Assembly: GCF_047495495.1 (NCBI RefSeq)
Contig: NZ_CP179930.1
Span: 2,170,001 to 2,234,000 of the forward strand
Origin: Zymobacter sp047495495
Lineage (GTDB): Bacteria; Pseudomonadota; Gammaproteobacteria; Pseudomonadales; Halomonadaceae
Length of the DNA: 64,000 nt
Reading direction: 5' to 3'
Of the stretch, positions 1-7,200 are shown piece after piece. Both the position numbers and the translations under genes were made by a program. The notes under the pieces are model-generated. The model was not told the origin of the DNA. It saw nothing but the letters and a program-made list of their open reading frames with translations, and searched no databases. The stretch's first letter is position 1; each line of letters starts with the position of its first letter.

Positions 1-239
1 TGCCCTTTCTGCCCAACGTAGTAGCGTCCATCGCTGTCCACGGACACAACGATCGCCGGCTTGCTCTCGTCTACCGGCGTGGCACTGGCCTTAGGCAGGT
101 CGACGTTGACCCCTTGGTTCATCATCGGTGCGGTGATCATGAAGATAACCAACAGCACCAGCATGACGTCAATGAACGGTACGACGTTGATGTCGCTTGC
201 CAGCTTGCGACGGCTGCGGCGACTGAACGGACCTTGCAT
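1..239 (-). CDS. tolR: TolR, inner-membrane Tol-Pal protein (3' part cut by window edge)
   Basis: ExbD/TolR family protein that, with TolQ, uses the proton motive force to energise the Tol-Pal system linking inner and outer membranes during division. About 79 residues are visible: a basic cytoplasmic N-terminus, the family motif INVVPFIDVMLVLLVIFM, whose Asp lies at the start of the single membrane helix, then the first part of the periplasmic domain (VDLPKA). The C-terminal part lies beyond base 1. It starts 11 bases downstream of the tolQ stop, as expected for a tolQR operon. ExbD is the alternative, but the TolQ-type partner favours TolR. Confidence 0.9.
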   Translation of the reverse strand, partial: MQGPFSRRSRRKLASDINVVPFIDVMLVLLVIFMITAPMMNQGVNVDLPKASATPVDESKPAIVVSVDSDGRYYVGQKG

Positions 240-250
240 GCGACGCCTCC

Positions 251-955
251 TCAGGCCTTGTCACGTTCGCGCTGCAGACGCTGAGCCTGCAGGTTGCGTT
301 CGAGAATGGCATACAGCTCTTCTGCGAAATCTTCATAGCGCGTCTGCAACTGATCGACGGACGATGACAGGCGGTTGTACGCGATGACGGCCGGAATGGC
401 GGCAAACAGCCCGGTAGCGGTCGCAATCAGTGCTTCAGCGATCCACGGAGCGACCGTCGCCAGCGTCGCCTGCTGGGCCAGCGATAGCGACTGGAACGAC
501 CCCATAATGCCCCATACCGTACCGAACAGACCGATGTATGGGCTGGCAGAGCTGATAATCGCCAGGATAGAAAGATGCTGGCCGTTGCGTGACTCTTCAC
601 GGGAAAGCGCTACACGCATGCCACGCTCAACACTGCCCATAATGCCGCCGATATCCTTCAGCCGCGTAACCTGACGGTTGAATTCGCGGAAGCCGGCATG
701 GAACACGTGTGCGGCCCCAGTCGGACGCTCCGGTTGGGACTTGTACAGTTCATTGAGGTCGATACCCGACCAGAAGCGCTGCTCGAAGCCATCCAGTGCA
801 CGACGGGCACGCACCAGATCGACGCCGCGTCGAAAGATGATGACCCACGAGGTAATGGAAAAGAGCAGCAGGATAGCCATGACCGCTTGCACCACGCCGC
901 TGGCGTGCGAGACAAGCGAGATGATGGACATGGAGTGCTCGACCGATTCGTTCAT
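251..955 (-). CDS. tolQ: TolQ, proton-channel subunit of Tol-Pal
   Basis: MotA/TolQ/ExbB family membrane protein of about 234 residues, close to the usual 226-230. Three membrane segments are visible: an N-terminal helix (VVQAVMAILLLFSITSWVI), a second around SPYIGLFGTVWGIMGSF and a third around EALIATATGLFAAIPAVIAY, both strongly conserved in TolQ. The cytoplasmic loop begins FWSGIDLNELY, like E. coli TolQ. I chose the ATG at 955 (MNESVEHSM) because a GAGAG ribosome site precedes it and an upstream in-frame start adds residues absent from the family. It is followed by tolR. ybgC, which often precedes tolQ, is absent: the next gene upstream is etfA. Confidence 0.95.
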   Translation of the reverse strand: MNESVEHSMSIISLVSHASGVVQAVMAILLLFSITSWVIIFRRGVDLVRARRALDGFEQRFWSGIDLNELYKSQPERPTGAAHVFHAGFREFNRQVTRLKDIGGIMGSVERGMRVALSREESRNGQHLSILAIISSASPYIGLFGTVWGIMGSFQSLSLAQQATLATVAPWIAEALIATATGLFAAIPAVIAYNRLSSSVDQLQTRYEDFAEELYAILERNLQAQRLQRERDKA

Positions 956-1220
956 GGAAACTCTCGTCCTGTATCTGGAACATGCCCTGTCTGGCACAAA
1001 GTGCAGACGACACTGTGGAAGAATGCCCCTTGGCGGAGGCATAGAAGCCTAGGTTCAGCCTACACCGTCGCCAGGCGATAATGCACACGTTACTCATTGA
1101 CAGTGAAGCAGGAAATCACATCAGTGAAAAGTCATCACATATGACCTTTCCTGACATGATCTCGATGCGACAGTGCGCGCTTTCCACTCGATCGGCGGGA
1201 AGCGCGCACTGACTACGACC
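956..1220. other. Intergenic gap between etfA 3' end and tolQ
   Basis: 265 bases with no credible gene. It should hold the tolQ promoter (leftward), but I could not find a convincing -35/-10 pair. Its right part contains the hairpin listed separately. Confidence 0.5.
1171..1211 (-). terminator. Strong hairpin just after etfA
   Basis: A perfect 12-bp inverted repeat (CAGTGCGCGCTT at 1171-1182, its complement at 1200-1211), extendable to 15 pairs with one wobble and an 11-base loop. It sits 10 bases past the etfA stop. There is no T-run on the leftward strand, so it may act as an RNA 3'-end stabiliser or inefficient terminator rather than a classical intrinsic terminator. Confidence 0.5.
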
Positions 1221-2153
1221 TCACAGCTTGCGTTCGAGTTCCGGCAGTACTTCAAGCAGGTTCCCGACAAGCCCGTAATCGGCAATGCGGAAGATCGGAG
1301 CTTCAGGATCCTGGTTGATCGCCACAATCACCTTGGAGTCCTGCATGCCCGCTTGGTGCTGGATTGCACCAGAGATACCTACCGCAATATATAGCTCAGG
1401 CGCCACGATCTTGCCGGTCTGGCCGACCTGCAGGTCGTTGGGCACGAAACCAGCATCAACAGCGGCACGTGAGGCACCGATGGCCGCATCCAACTTGTCT
1501 GCCAACGCAGCCAACAGCAGGAAGTTGTCGGCACTGCCGACCCCACGACCACCGGAAACGACGATGCGCGCGTTCGACAGCGTCGGACCATCGTTTTCGT
1601 CAATGTCTTCCGATACGAACTGCACCTGACTGCTGGGTGCCGCCGTTGCGGCCACCTCGAAGCGCGCGTTCATGCGCGACAAAATCTCGACCGGCTCGAA
1701 AGCGGTCGGACGAACCGTCAACAGTTTCTTATCATCTCGGGAACGCACGGTCTCCAGCACGCTGCCCGCATAGGCGGGGCGCACGAACGTGGCGTCATCT
1801 TTGATCGCGATCACATCGGAGATCGGGGAAACGTCCAACAGCGCCGCTACCCGCGGCAGCACACTGCGACCTATGGCACTGTTCGCTACCAACAGATGGC
1901 TGTAACTGTCCATCAGCGGCAGAATAACCTGCGTGACGTCTTCGGCCAACGGATGCACCAGATGCACGGAATCGGCTGCCAGCACATGACGCACACCGTC
2001 CAGCTTGGCCGCTTCACCCAGTGCCAGATTGACGTCGAAGCCAACGATCAGCACGTCCACCTCATCGCTCAGCTGACGCGCCGCCGCCACGACGTGCGGC
2101 ATTGCGCTGCTCAGAACGCCTTCACGATGTTCACCTAGAACCAGCACACTCAT
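1221..2153 (-). CDS. etfA: Electron transfer flavoprotein alpha subunit
   Basis: 310-residue ETF alpha subunit, which carries the FAD that accepts electrons from acyl-CoA and related dehydrogenases. The N-terminal domain begins SVLVLGEHREGVL. The C-terminal FAD domain shows GGRGVGS and the family signature LYIAVGISGAIQHQAGM followed by AINQDPEAPIF. Its ATG overlaps the etfB stop in an ATGA junction, so the two are translationally coupled. Length and motifs are complete. Confidence 0.97.
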   Translation of the reverse strand: MSVLVLGEHREGVLSSAMPHVVAAARQLSDEVDVLIVGFDVNLALGEAAKLDGVRHVLAADSVHLVHPLAEDVTQVILPLMDSYSHLLVANSAIGRSVLPRVAALLDVSPISDVIAIKDDATFVRPAYAGSVLETVRSRDDKKLLTVRPTAFEPVEILSRMNARFEVAATAAPSSQVQFVSEDIDENDGPTLSNARIVVSGGRGVGSADNFLLLAALADKLDAAIGASRAAVDAGFVPNDLQVGQTGKIVAPELYIAVGISGAIQHQAGMQDSKVIVAINQDPEAPIFRIADYGLVGNLLEVLPELERKL

Positions 2154-2905
2154 GACAGCACCTTCGCTTCGTTCTTCAGTCGGTCGATCAGTTCATCGAC
2201 GGAGTCCACCATGACACCCGCCTGACGCTCCGGCGGCAGCTCGACGCTAAGGCGTTCGAGATGAGGCGTCAGATCAATACCCATGTCGGCCGCCTGACGC
2301 GTGTCGATCGGTTTTTTCTTCGCCTTCATGATGGCCGGCAGGCGCGCATAGCGCGGCTCGTTGAGACGCAGATCCACCGTGACGACAGCCGGCAAGCGCA
2401 GCGACAGCGTTTCTAGGCCGTCATCGATTTCACGCGTAACGACACAGTAGCCTTCATGTTCGAACGACAGTTCAGAAGCATACGTGCCCTGCGCCCAGCC
2501 CAGCAGTGCAGACAGCATCTGCCCGGTCTGGTTGTTGTCGGTGTCGATGGACTGCTTGCCCAGCAGCACAAGGCCCGGCTGCTCTTCTTCGGCGATCACT
2601 TTCAGCAGTTTGGCGACGGCCAGCGACTCAAGCGCTTCTTCCGTCTCAATATGAATGACGCGGTCGATGCCCAGCGCTAGAGCGGCGCGCAGCTGCTCTT
2701 GAGCGGCCTGCGGACCGATCGTCACGGCAACCGTCTCGGACGCGATGCCCTTTTCCTTGAGCCGAACCGCTTCTTCCACGGCAATTTCGCAGAAGGGGTT
2801 CATGGCCATTTTCACGTGAGCTTGGTCAACGGCGGTATTTTCCGCATTGACCCGCACTTTCACGTTGTGATCAATGACGCGCTTGATCGCGACGAGTACC
2901 TTCAT
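2150..2905 (-). CDS. etfB: Electron transfer flavoprotein beta subunit
   Basis: 251-residue ETF beta subunit (AMP-binding partner of EtfA). It opens with MKVLVAIKRVIDHNVKVRV and carries AMNPFCEIAVEEAVRLKEKG and the signature region around VDLRLNEPRYARLPAIMKAKKK. The start at 2905 is favoured by an upstream GAGG ribosome site; an in-frame ATG nine codons earlier would add a His/Glu-rich stub that is not in the family. First gene of etfBA, divergent from the ETF:ubiquinone oxidoreductase gene. Confidence 0.97.
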   Translation of the reverse strand: MKVLVAIKRVIDHNVKVRVNAENTAVDQAHVKMAMNPFCEIAVEEAVRLKEKGIASETVAVTIGPQAAQEQLRAALALGIDRVIHIETEEALESLAVAKLLKVIAEEEQPGLVLLGKQSIDTDNNQTGQMLSALLGWAQGTYASELSFEHEGYCVVTREIDDGLETLSLRLPAVVTVDLRLNEPRYARLPAIMKAKKKPIDTRQAADMGIDLTPHLERLSVELPPERQAGVMVDSVDELIDRLKNEAKVLS

Positions 2906-3005
2906 GGCATCCTCGTGTTCATGTGTATGCAAATAGTGTCAGGGGACCCGCGTTGCATCGCTTCGGTCGGCCAGAGCGTGATGCGCCATGTCATCAGCCG
3001 TCATC

Positions 3006-3038
3006 ATGTACGCTCGCTCGTGTACAATAAGCGTACAT
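3006..3038. promoter_or_regulatory. Palindromic operator-like site between etfBA and ETF-QO
   Basis: A perfect 9-bp inverted repeat, ATGTACGCT (3006-3014) and AGCGTACAT (3030-3038), encloses a second TGTAC/GTACA pair (TGTAC at 3021-3025). TACAAT at 3023-3028 could be a rightward -10 box. The position between two divergent operons of one pathway suggests the binding site of a dimeric repressor (TetR-like by analogy with other fatty-acid catabolism regulators). The identity of the regulator is not visible here. Confidence 0.5.
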
Positions 3039-3197
3039 ATTAGGTAAGACCTACCGTGTCGGCCGCTGGCGCCCCTGCCCCTCCGTCCTTCGATGCAACA
3101 CGCTAGAAGGATGAAGGCAGAGAGTCTAGCATGATGCGCCCTTTTCACCCCATATCCGGTAACGGGTCAAAGCCCGTTTTCGACACAGGAGATCATC

Positions 3198-4853
3198 GTG
3201 GAACGCGAAGTCATGGAATTCGACGTCATCATCGTAGGTGCGGGACCTGCCGGTCTGGCCGCCGCCTGTCGCCTACGACAGCTGGCCAAGGATGCGGGCT
3301 GCGAGCTCTCGGTGGCCGTGCTCGAAAAGGGCGCTGAAATCGGTGCGCATATTCTGTCGGGGGCGCTGCTGGACACGACGGCGCTAAGCGAACTGTTTCC
3401 AGACTGGAAAGAACGCGGCGCTCCCGTGACCACTGCTGTCACCAAGGAAAAGGTCTGTCTGCTGACCAGCGCCAAGCATGCGATCACCGTGCCCTCGCCC
3501 TTCGTGCCGCCGTCTATGCACAACCACGACAGCTACGTGATCAGCGCCGGCGATCTGTGCCGCTGGCTTGGCGAACAGGCCGAAGCGCTGGGGGTCGATA
3601 TCTTCCCCGGCTTTGCTGCCCAATCACTGGCACTGGATGAAGAAGGCCATGTCAAAGGCGTCGTGACCGGCGACATGGGACTGGATGCCAACGAGGTGCC
3701 CCGCGATGATTTCGAACCGGGCATACAGCTGGAAGCACCGCTGACACTGTTCGCTGAAGGCTCGCGCGGCCATTTGGGTAAGCAGCTGATCAAGCGTTTT
3801 GCTCTCGACCATCAGCGCGATGCACAGCACTATGCGATTGGCTTCAAAGAACTATGGGAAGTGCCCGCCGAGCAGCATTGCCCTGGCGAGATCACCCACG
3901 CATCAGGCTGGCCGCTCAACGGCCGTGCCAGCGGCGGCAGCTTCCTTTATCACGGTGCCAACCGTCAGGTCATGGTAGGACTGATCGTCGATCTGGACTA
4001 CCGCAATCCGCACCTGTCGCCGTTCGATGAATTCCAGCGCATGAAACACCACCCGCTGTTCGCCAAGGTACTGGAAGGCGGCACTCGTCTGGCATACGGC
4101 GCCCGCAGCATCACCAAGGGCGGCCTCAATAGCCTGCCCAAGCAGACCTTTCCCGGCGGTATGCTGATCGGCTGCGATGCAGGCACGCTCGACTTCTCGC
4201 GCATTAAAGGCATTCACATGGCGATGAAATCGGGCATGTTAGCGGCAGAATCCGCCTTTGAAGCACTACACCGCGAGCAGTCGCCGGCCCGTCAGCAACC
4301 CACCACGACAGATATCGAGCAGCGCTTCAAGGCCAGCTGGGCCTATGAGGCCCTCAACAAGACGCGCAGCTTCGGCCCGGCCTTGCACCGCATGGGAACG
4401 CTGATGGGCGGCGGCTGGAACCTATTCGATCAGTGGACGCGTGGACGCATCCTGCCTACGCTGCACGATCGCGTGCCCGACTATCAGCGCCTGCGCTTTG
4501 CCCGTGATTGCACACCGTTTGCCTACCCCGCACCTGACGGCAAGCTATCATTCGACCGCACGTCATCCGTTTATCTAGCCAATACCCAGCATGACGAACG
4601 TCAGCCTTGCCATCTGAAGCTGACCGATCCGCAGGTGCCGGTTCGGGTCAATCTGCCGCTGTTCGATGAACCGGCACAGCGCTACTGCCCGGCAGGGGTC
4701 TACGAGATCATCACCACCGATGATGGCCCCGCCTTCCAGATCAATCCGGCCAACTGCATTCACTGCAAGACCTGCGATATTAAGGACCCGTCGCGCAATA
4801 TTACCTGGACGGCCCCGGAAGGCGGCAGCGGGCCTAACTATCCCAATATGTAA
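3198..4853 (+). CDS. etfD: Electron transfer flavoprotein-ubiquinone oxidoreductase
   Basis: 551-residue membrane-associated FAD and [4Fe-4S] protein that passes electrons from ETF to ubiquinone. The N-terminal dinucleotide fold is VIIVGAGPAGLAAA. The middle carries the quinone-binding region (GGLNSLPKQTFPGG and GCDAGTLDFSRIKGIH). The C-terminal ferredoxin-like part has NCIHCKTCDIKDPSRNITW with the cluster cysteines. I chose the GTG at 3198 because AGGAG lies seven bases before it; the ATG at 3213 lacks such a site. A small hairpin (AACGGG 3161-3166 / CCCGTT 3173-3178) precedes the ribosome site. Divergent from etfBA. Confidence 0.96.
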   Translation: MEREVMEFDVIIVGAGPAGLAAACRLRQLAKDAGCELSVAVLEKGAEIGAHILSGALLDTTALSELFPDWKERGAPVTTAVTKEKVCLLTSAKHAITVPSPFVPPSMHNHDSYVISAGDLCRWLGEQAEALGVDIFPGFAAQSLALDEEGHVKGVVTGDMGLDANEVPRDDFEPGIQLEAPLTLFAEGSRGHLGKQLIKRFALDHQRDAQHYAIGFKELWEVPAEQHCPGEITHASGWPLNGRASGGSFLYHGANRQVMVGLIVDLDYRNPHLSPFDEFQRMKHHPLFAKVLEGGTRLAYGARSITKGGLNSLPKQTFPGGMLIGCDAGTLDFSRIKGIHMAMKSGMLAAESAFEALHREQSPARQQPTTTDIEQRFKASWAYEALNKTRSFGPALHRMGTLMGGGWNLFDQWTRGRILPTLHDRVPDYQRLRFARDCTPFAYPAPDGKLSFDRTSSVYLANTQHDERQPCHLKLTDPQVPVRVNLPLFDEPAQRYCPAGVYEIITTDDGPAFQINPANCIHCKTCDIKDPSRNITWTAPEGGSGPNYPNM

Positions 4854-4936
4854 ACGTACTCAACATGTAAACACGGTATGAGAGACAGGCCACCGCCAGC
4901 CACTGGGCTGACAATTGGCTGTCACGATATCGAACG

Positions 4937-5008
4937 AAAGCCCGGCATCCGACCTCGCCCCCGCTGATCCGCCAGCGTCACCCGAGGCAAGAGATGCCGG
5001 GCTTTTTT
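4937..5008 (+). terminator. Large composite terminator hairpin after ETF-QO
   Basis: A perfect 13-bp outer stem (AAAGCCCGGCATC 4937-4949, complement 4993-5005) ends in six Ts. Its 43-base apical part folds further into CCTCG/CGAGG (4953-4957 with 4983-4987) and CGCTG/CAGCG (4962-4966 with 4973-4977). It is a good intrinsic terminator about 85 bases past the stop, unusually elaborate for one. Confidence 0.8.
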
Positions 5009-5110
5009 AGAGTCAAACGAACACACCGATATAAAAGTGATGAGCAAGGTGCTTGCATAGATATGCTGAAGACCACTCACCACCGCAATAGAACACACGC
5101 CGCCCAAATC

Positions 5111-5318
5111 TGGCTGTTGGCTGTTGGCTGTTGGCTGTTGGCTGTTGGCTGTTGGCTGTTGGCTGTTGGCTGTTGGCTGTTGGCTGTTGGCTGTTGGCAG
5201 GTGGCTGTTGGCAGGTGGCTGTTGGCAGGTGGCAGGTGGCAGGTGGCAGGTGGCAGGTGGCAGGTGGCAGGTGGCAGGTGGCAGGTGGCAGGTGGCAGGT
5301 GGCAGGTGGCAGGTGGCA
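5111..5318. repeat. Heptanucleotide minisatellite (29 units)
   Basis: Twenty-nine perfect 7-bp units plus 5 bases: twelve TGGCTGT, then alternating TGGCAGG, TGGCTGT, TGGCAGG, TGGCTGT, then thirteen TGGCAGG and a partial unit. It lies between the 3' ends of two convergent genes. No unit contains a stop in any frame, so spurious open frames run through it on both strands. Together with the terminator it fills the gap 4854-5449. Confidence 0.97.
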
Positions 5319-5449
5319 TATTATCGGGCCTACCCACTATCCTCACCACTTCTACAAGACACGTGCCCAACGGCACTACACCGCCCGAATGCAAGAACGC
5401 CAGAGGGTTCTCCCCGCTGGCGTTCTCAATGGCGCATGATGGACGATAC

Positions 5450-5878
5450 TCAACGCCGACGATTGTATTTTTCGTCGAAGCGCTGTGGGTCCATGCAGAG
5501 GAAATAGATCCCTTCACCCAAGGCAACGAATGACGGGATCAGCGTCCAGAAGAACAGGATGTAGAAGATCGCCATGATCGGGTTGCCCAGATAGAAGCGA
5601 TGCGCACCGAAGATGCCCAGCCAGAAAGCCAGCACAGCGGCCACGATCCGGTTCTTACCCTTGCCACCCAACACGTTCTGCAACGAATCGGCACTGCGGC
5701 TAGGTGCGCCACAGTGCGGGCACGCGCGCGCCTGCTGATGAATCTGCTGACCACAACCGTAGCAGTAGATCATATTGGGGCGCAGTGCATTGGCCTTGCT
5801 TTCCGCGGGCACATTGCCCTGTTCTTCTTGCTCGGTCGGCACCAGTGTGTTTTCAGATGTATTGTCCGTATCGCTCAT
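5450..5878 (-). CDS. Zinc-ribbon and TM2-domain membrane protein (142 aa)
   Basis: Small membrane protein of unknown function. After a polar N-terminus of about 35 residues comes a zinc ribbon (CYGCGQQ...CPHCGAP), then a TM2 domain with two helices: LAFWLGIFGAHRFYLG, containing the family G-HRFYLG motif, and IFYILFFWTLIPSFVALGEGIYF, then a short tail (DEKYNRRR). The start at 5878 (MSDTDN) follows GTGAGG; an upstream ATG adds unrelated residues. Paralogue of the next gene on its right, separated from it by a hairpin terminator, so they may be separate transcripts. Confidence 0.85.
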   Translation of the reverse strand: MSDTDNTSENTLVPTEQEEQGNVPAESKANALRPNMIYCYGCGQQIHQQARACPHCGAPSRSADSLQNVLGGKGKNRIVAAVLAFWLGIFGAHRFYLGNPIMAIFYILFFWTLIPSFVALGEGIYFLCMDPQRFDEKYNRRR

Positions 5879-5930
5879 CGCTGCCTCACTTTCAAATCGG
5901 TTGACGCCAATGATGCCATATATACAACAA

Positions 5931-5957
5931 CGCCGTGCATATAGGCTATGCACGGCG
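5931..5957 (-). terminator. Hairpin between the two TM2 genes
   Basis: Perfect 10-bp inverted repeat CGCCGTGCAT / ATGCACGGCG with a 7-base loop. On the leftward strand it is followed by a T-rich stretch (TTGTTGTATATA), fitting a terminator for the 99-residue TM2 gene. Confidence 0.7.
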
Positions 5958-5982
5958 CAGAGAAACTTATCAGCGATAAGAA

Positions 5983-6282
5983 TCAGCGGCGATTATACTT
6001 CGCGTTGAACTTCTGTTCGTCGCCACACAGGAATACCAGGCCTTCGATGAAAGCGACGATACCCGGAATACCCGTCCAGAAGAACAGCAGGTAAAGGATA
6101 CCCAGACCGATATTACCGAGGTAGAAACGGTGAATACCGAATGCGCCGAGGAAGATCGCGAGGATACCCGCTACGACCTTACTTTTTCCCCCAGTGGTAG
6201 CACCGGTGCTCGGCGCGCCGCAAGACGGGCAAGCCTGGGCACTTTCGTGCATCTCTTTACCACAACCCTGACAATAGATCAT
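5983..6282 (-). CDS. Zinc-ribbon and TM2-domain membrane protein (99 aa)
   Basis: Compact paralogue of its left neighbour. The zinc ribbon CQGCGKE...CPSCGAP stands at residues 4-22, a Gly/Thr linker follows, then TM2 helices LAIFLGAFGIHRFYLG and ILYLLFFWTGIPGIVAFIEGLVFL and the shared tail FNAKYNRR. An AGGGAAA ribosome site precedes the ATG. TM2 proteins occur in many bacteria, usually unassigned. The pair probably arose by duplication; the longer copy has an added polar N-terminus. Confidence 0.87.
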   Translation of the reverse strand: MIYCQGCGKEMHESAQACPSCGAPSTGATTGGKSKVVAGILAIFLGAFGIHRFYLGNIGLGILYLLFFWTGIPGIVAFIEGLVFLCGDEQKFNAKYNRR

Positions 6283-7200
6283 GTTTATTTCCCTGTTGAA
6301 TCAATAAGTAAGCAACAACCAGATTTTTTGACGAGAGGTGTCACTCGTCTTAGGGAGGGTATTCTGCCCTATCTGTTGTTATTCGGCAATTAACAAATAA
6401 CCTTTAGTGACCACTTAATCCCTTCACACGTAAATCCAGCGATATTACTACGTTGTCTACTGCATGTTGCCTTTCCCAGTTTTACAAAAAGAAAGTCTAC
6501 GACAAACAATGCGAAGTGATGAAACGTCATGCATAACGAATGACACTTGCGCCCCATCACTCACCCCATCGCACTTAAAAATAGAACGAAGTGCCTTTTT
6601 GCTATCCATGATGTGATAGCAAGACCATCGCGGTTATTAGCCATGCCCTATTTTGCAATAAAATAACAAATACTCATTGCGGCATGAACATATCGGACAT
6701 ATCCCAGAGCGTCATAATCTTCTTCTCACGCGGTGAAGAGCACTGCACTACATCATCGACAGGCAATGCTTCCTTGATGAGTGGCAATACCGCAGGGGCT
6801 TATCGACCATATCTATCGGTCAGCCAATAGATCGTCTCTTGTCACTCAGAGGATTATGGATGAGCGGATGCGGTAAGCGGGGACAAGCCACGAGCTACAG
6901 TGTCACTCAGCGGGAACGTAGCAGAAAAAAGGCCAACCTTACTCACCCCCCATGAATAGCGTCAGGGAAGGAAGGTGAGTTTTGCCCGTCAGCGGATGAC
7001 AACGCATGTGTTCGCCGATAAATGACATACAACAGCGAGGCGGTGTGCTGAACATGGGGTGGGTACCAAGGGGAAGTAGCCATTAGTGCCAACAACAGCA
7101 GAAGTACGGATACCAGCAAGCACTACAGCCATTGGCATTATGAGGTGCAAGGCGGTCTTTTGGCAGGCACTTGCAGCATGCGGCACCTACCTCTACTGGC
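6283..7200. other. Gene-free gap of about 0.9 kb, partly AT-rich
   Basis: No recognisable gene, RNA or mobile element. The first half (to about 6700) is visibly richer in A+T than the flanks. A 65-codon frame at 6989-7186 on the minus strand is hydrophobic but has no good ribosome site and no family features. The region may hold promoters for the TM2 gene or be a decayed insertion. Confidence 0.4.

Noticed and set aside
5077..5526. Open frames of 100-180 codons across the heptamer repeat on both strands
   Set aside because: They exist only because the 7-bp unit contains no stop in any frame; the translations are pure repeat.
6989..7186. 65-codon hydrophobic minus frame
   Set aside because: No ribosome site and no family features.
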